A DNA stretch of 21,680 bases. Origin: an uncultured Halieaceae bacterium. GTDB lineage: Bacteria > Pseudomonadota > Gammaproteobacteria > Pseudomonadales > Halieaceae. Positions 20,056-21,680 of the stretch are shown here, piece after piece. The translations under genes and the position numbers were made by a program. Location of the stretch: assembly GCA_938074135.1 (NCBI GenBank), contig CALJFL010000057.1, positions 1-21,680 on the forward strand. Direction: 5' to 3'. The notes below the pieces were generated by a model. That model did not search any database and was not told the DNA's origin. It worked only from the letters and a program-made list of their open reading frames with translations. Within the stretch, counting starts at the first letter, position 1; each line of letters begins with the position of its first letter.

Positions 20056-20070
20056 TAGAATGAGTGCTAA
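20044..20070 (+). promoter_or_regulatory. CIRCE operator (HrcA binding site) upstream of rpoH
   Basis: The arms TTAGCACTC (20044-20052) and GAGTGCTAA (20062-20070), separated by exactly 9 bp, match the CIRCE consensus at all 18 positions. HrcA, a heat-inactivated repressor folded with help from GroEL, binds this element, usually before groESL, dnaK or hrcA. Here it ends 29 bp before the rpoH ATG and covers the promoter -10, the right place for repression of rpoH. Confidence 0.93.
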
Positions 20071-20099
20071 AATTGGCACCTTACTGGGGAGATCTAGAG

Positions 20100-20954
20100 A
20101 TGAGCAATAGTTTACAGCCTTTTGAGCAATTGGTTCCGGGAGCTAACCTGGCCGCCTATGTGCAGGCCGTCAGCGCTATTCCCATGCTCAGCCAGGAGCG
20201 CGAGCAGGAACTTGCCCGAGATCTGTTTTATAATGACAACGTGGATGCGGCCCGTGAAATGGTCATGGCGCACCTGCGATTCGTTGTCCATATCGCTCGC
20301 AGCTACTCCGGCTACGGGTTGGCCGAGGCTGACCTGATCCAGGAGGGCAATGTTGGCTTGATGAAGGCGGTGAAACGATTCGACCCGGAAAAGGGCGTTC
20401 GCCTGGTGTCGTTTGCCGTGCACTGGATCAAGGCCGAAATGCACGAATACATCCTGCGCAACTGGCGCATCGTAAAAGTTGCCACCACCAAGGCCCAGCG
20501 CAAGCTGTTCTTCAATCTGCGCAGCGCCAAGAAGACACTTAGCTGGTTGAGCGCAGACGAGGCGCAGGCTGTGGCCGATGATCTGGGTGTCGACGTTAAG
20601 GAAGTCCACCGTATGGAGGGTCGCCTGACCAGTCGGGACATGGCGTTTGATGCCCCGGTTGACAGTGACGATGACGATAGCTGGCAGGCACCACAGTATT
20701 ATCTGGAAGACCTCAGCAGCAATCCTGCCGATTCTGTCGAGTCACAGGATTGGAAGGAAAACAGCGAGCAGCAGCTCTACCATGCCCTGGCCGATCTCGA
20801 TGATCGCAGCCGCGATATTCTGGCGCGACGGTGGTTGGCCGAAGAGAAGTCTACCCTCCATGAGCTGGCAGCTGAGTACGGTATTTCGGCCGAGCGTATT
20901 CGCCAGCTGGAACAAAATGCGATGAAAAAGCTTCGGGTGGCAATCGCCGCCTGA
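20100..20954 (+). CDS. rpoH: RNA polymerase heat-shock sigma factor sigma-32
   Basis: 284 residues from the ATG at 20100, the E. coli length; GGGGAG lies about 10 bases upstream. The open frame extends to 20064, but that would place codons inside the CIRCE operator. RpoH directs transcription of chaperone and protease genes. Visible parts are region 2 (about 50-115, with ADLIQEGNVGLMKAVKRFDPEKG and the -10-binding VSFAVHWIKAEM) and the sigma-32-specific RpoH box QRKLFFNLR (133-141). A C-terminal helix-turn-helix reads LHELAAEYGISAERIRQLEQNAMKKLR (about 255-281). It follows ftsYEX, as in most gammaproteobacteria, but 124 bp separate it from ftsX. The regulatory region combines a sigma-E-like promoter with a perfect CIRCE. 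Confidence 0.97.
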   Translation: MSNSLQPFEQLVPGANLAAYVQAVSAIPMLSQEREQELARDLFYNDNVDAAREMVMAHLRFVVHIARSYSGYGLAEADLIQEGNVGLMKAVKRFDPEKGVRLVSFAVHWIKAEMHEYILRNWRIVKVATTKAQRKLFFNLRSAKKTLSWLSADEAQAVADDLGVDVKEVHRMEGRLTSRDMAFDAPVDSDDDDSWQAPQYYLEDLSSNPADSVESQDWKENSEQQLYHALADLDDRSRDILARRWLAEEKSTLHELAAEYGISAERIRQLEQNAMKKLRVAIAA

Positions 20955-20960
20955 CACTGT

Positions 20961-20982
20961 GCGGGCAGTTACGGCTGCCCGC
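20961..20982 (+). terminator. GC-rich hairpin after rpoH
   Basis: GCGGGCAG (20961-20968) and CTGCCCGC (20975-20982) form a perfect 8-bp stem with a 6-base loop, 7 bases after the rpoH stop. No T run follows, so it may protect the mRNA end or terminate only weakly. Confidence 0.5.
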
Positions 20983-21010
20983 CGGTCTCTGACTGAGCTA
21001 CACTGCCATT

Positions 21011-21388
21011 ATGGCTAACCTGTTTATCTCCCTCGCCGCTTTTTGCGCCATGCTCGCTGTTGCTTTTGGCGCTTTCGGAGCACATGCCCTGAAAGGCCGA
21101 CTGGATACCTATGCACTGGGCGTATTCGAAACGGCGGTCCAGTATCACTTTATGCACAGCCTGGCCCTGCTGGCGGTAGGTATACTGGCGTTGAGTCAGC
21201 CCCACACAGTACTACTCAAAAGTGCGGGCTGGTTGTTCCTTGTCGGCATCGTAATTTTTTCAGGTAGTCTCTACTGTCTCAGCCTCACCGGCCTCAAGTG
21301 GTTGGGTGCCATCACACCACTGGGTGGACTGTGCTTTATAGCCGGCTGGGCTTGTCTTACCGTGGTCGGCTGGAAACTGGTGGTCTAG
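21011..21388 (+). CDS. DUF423 (YgdD/TMEM256-like) membrane protein
   Basis: 125 residues, almost all hydrophobic, with four likely membrane segments (about 4-25, 43-62, 69-90 and 97-120). The N-terminal [13 protein letters not shown], the [16 protein letters not shown] segment and [19 protein letters not shown] region (here [14 protein letters not shown]) are the DUF423 signature. The family is widespread in bacteria and has no established function. It lies 56 bp downstream of rpoH and could be read through from it across the hairpin at 20961-20982; trmB follows after 23 bp. Confidence 0.9.
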   Translation: MANLFISLAAFCAMLAVAFGAFGAHALKGRLDTYALGVFETAVQYHFMHSLALLAVGILALSQPHTVLLKSAGWLFLVGIVIFSGSLYCLSLTGLKWLGAITPLGGLCFIAGWACLTVVGWKLVV

Positions 21389-21411
21389 GCCGGTCGGCCG
21401 GCACCCACGCT

Positions 21412-21680
21412 ATGAACGAAGCTGACAAGCGACGCCCCATTCGCAGCTATGTATTGCGCGCCGGACGGATGACCGAGGGGCAACAGCGTGCTTTTGACGA
21501 CAACTGGCAGCGCTGCGGTCTGACCGTATCCGACGACTTACTCGATTATCAGCAAGCCTTTGGCCGCGATGGCCCTGTAGTGCTGGAGATTGGCTTTGGT
21601 ATGGGCCAATCACTGGTCGAAATGGCGGCGGCGGCTCCGGACAAGAATTTTATCGGTGTGGAAGTGCACCGTCCCGGGGT
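21412..21680 (+). CDS. trmB: tRNA (guanine46-N7)-methyltransferase, 5' part only
   Basis: The first 89 codons are present before the window ends. The sequence [20 protein letters not shown] followed by the SAM-binding motif [15 protein letters not shown] (about 58-72) and [11 protein letters not shown] is characteristic of TrmB. This enzyme makes m7G46 in the variable loop of many tRNAs. It starts 23 bp after the DUF423 gene in the same direction; a small GC hairpin (GCCGG/CCGGC, 21389-21402) lies in the gap. Confidence 0.93.
   Translation, partial: MNEADKRRPIRSYVLRAGRMTEGQQRAFDDNWQRCGLTVSDDLLDYQQAFGRDGPVVLEIGFGMGQSLVEMAAAAPDKNFIGVEVHRPG

Noticed and set aside
20064..20099. An upstream in-frame start for rpoH.
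   Set aside because: The additional codons lie in the CIRCE arm and the leader; the ATG at 20100 gives the family length and has a ribosome site.

Overview
The window is a dense, housekeeping stretch of a gammaproteobacterial chromosome, roughly 55-60 % GC by eye. The gene order ridA-spoT-rpoZ-gmk-yicC / rph / crc / pyrE ... slmA-argB-algC-coaBC / radC-rpmB-rpmG-mutM is close to the one I know from Pseudomonas, and coaD-rsmD / ftsY-ftsE-ftsX-rpoH follows the usual gammaproteobacterial layout. The proteins resemble their Pseudomonas counterparts without being identical. Two accessory genes and the missing dut gene point to a non-Pseudomonas relative, perhaps a marine group such as Halieaceae/Cellvibrionales; that placement is inference. 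I see no mobile elements, tRNAs, rRNAs or CRISPR, and no gene-free stretch longer than about 260 bp.

Layout. 1-4417 is on the minus strand: 5' part of ridA, spoT, rpoZ (transcribed rpoZ-spoT-ridA from a promoter near 2820), then gmk and yicC (transcribed yicC-gmk). rph (plus) diverges from yicC and converges with the Crc-type gene (minus). pyrE (plus) diverges from crc and is followed by an exported DUF4124/coiled-coil protein. 7606-13186 is a minus-strand block transcribed coaBC-algC-argB-slmA. 13287-15859 is plus strand: radC, rpmB-rpmG with a good promoter and terminator, mutM (TTG start) and a small exported protein. coaD and rsmD are on the minus strand. 17125-21680 is plus strand: ftsY-ftsE-ftsX with overlapping junctions, rpoH, a DUF423 membrane protein and the start of trmB.

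The genes serve (p)ppGpp signalling, transcription (omega, sigma-32), nucleotide and arginine synthesis, CoA synthesis, sugar-phosphate supply for surface polysaccharide, division control (SlmA, FtsEX), SRP targeting (FtsY), ribosome assembly and DNA repair.

The most striking signal is upstream of rpoH. A perfect CIRCE operator (9-bp arms at 20044-20052 and 20062-20070), the HrcA repressor site, sits 29 bp before the start codon. It overlaps the -10 element of a sigma-E-type promoter whose -35 is GGAACTT at 20029. This suggests that HrcA gates transcription of the heat-shock sigma factor and that envelope stress feeds the same promoter. Further points of interest are a hybrid EFKD motif in the SpoT synthetase domain, a 14-bp palindrome filling a 19-bp promoter spacer before rpoZ, a Crc-like protein with decayed nuclease residues, and the absence of dut between coaBC and algC.
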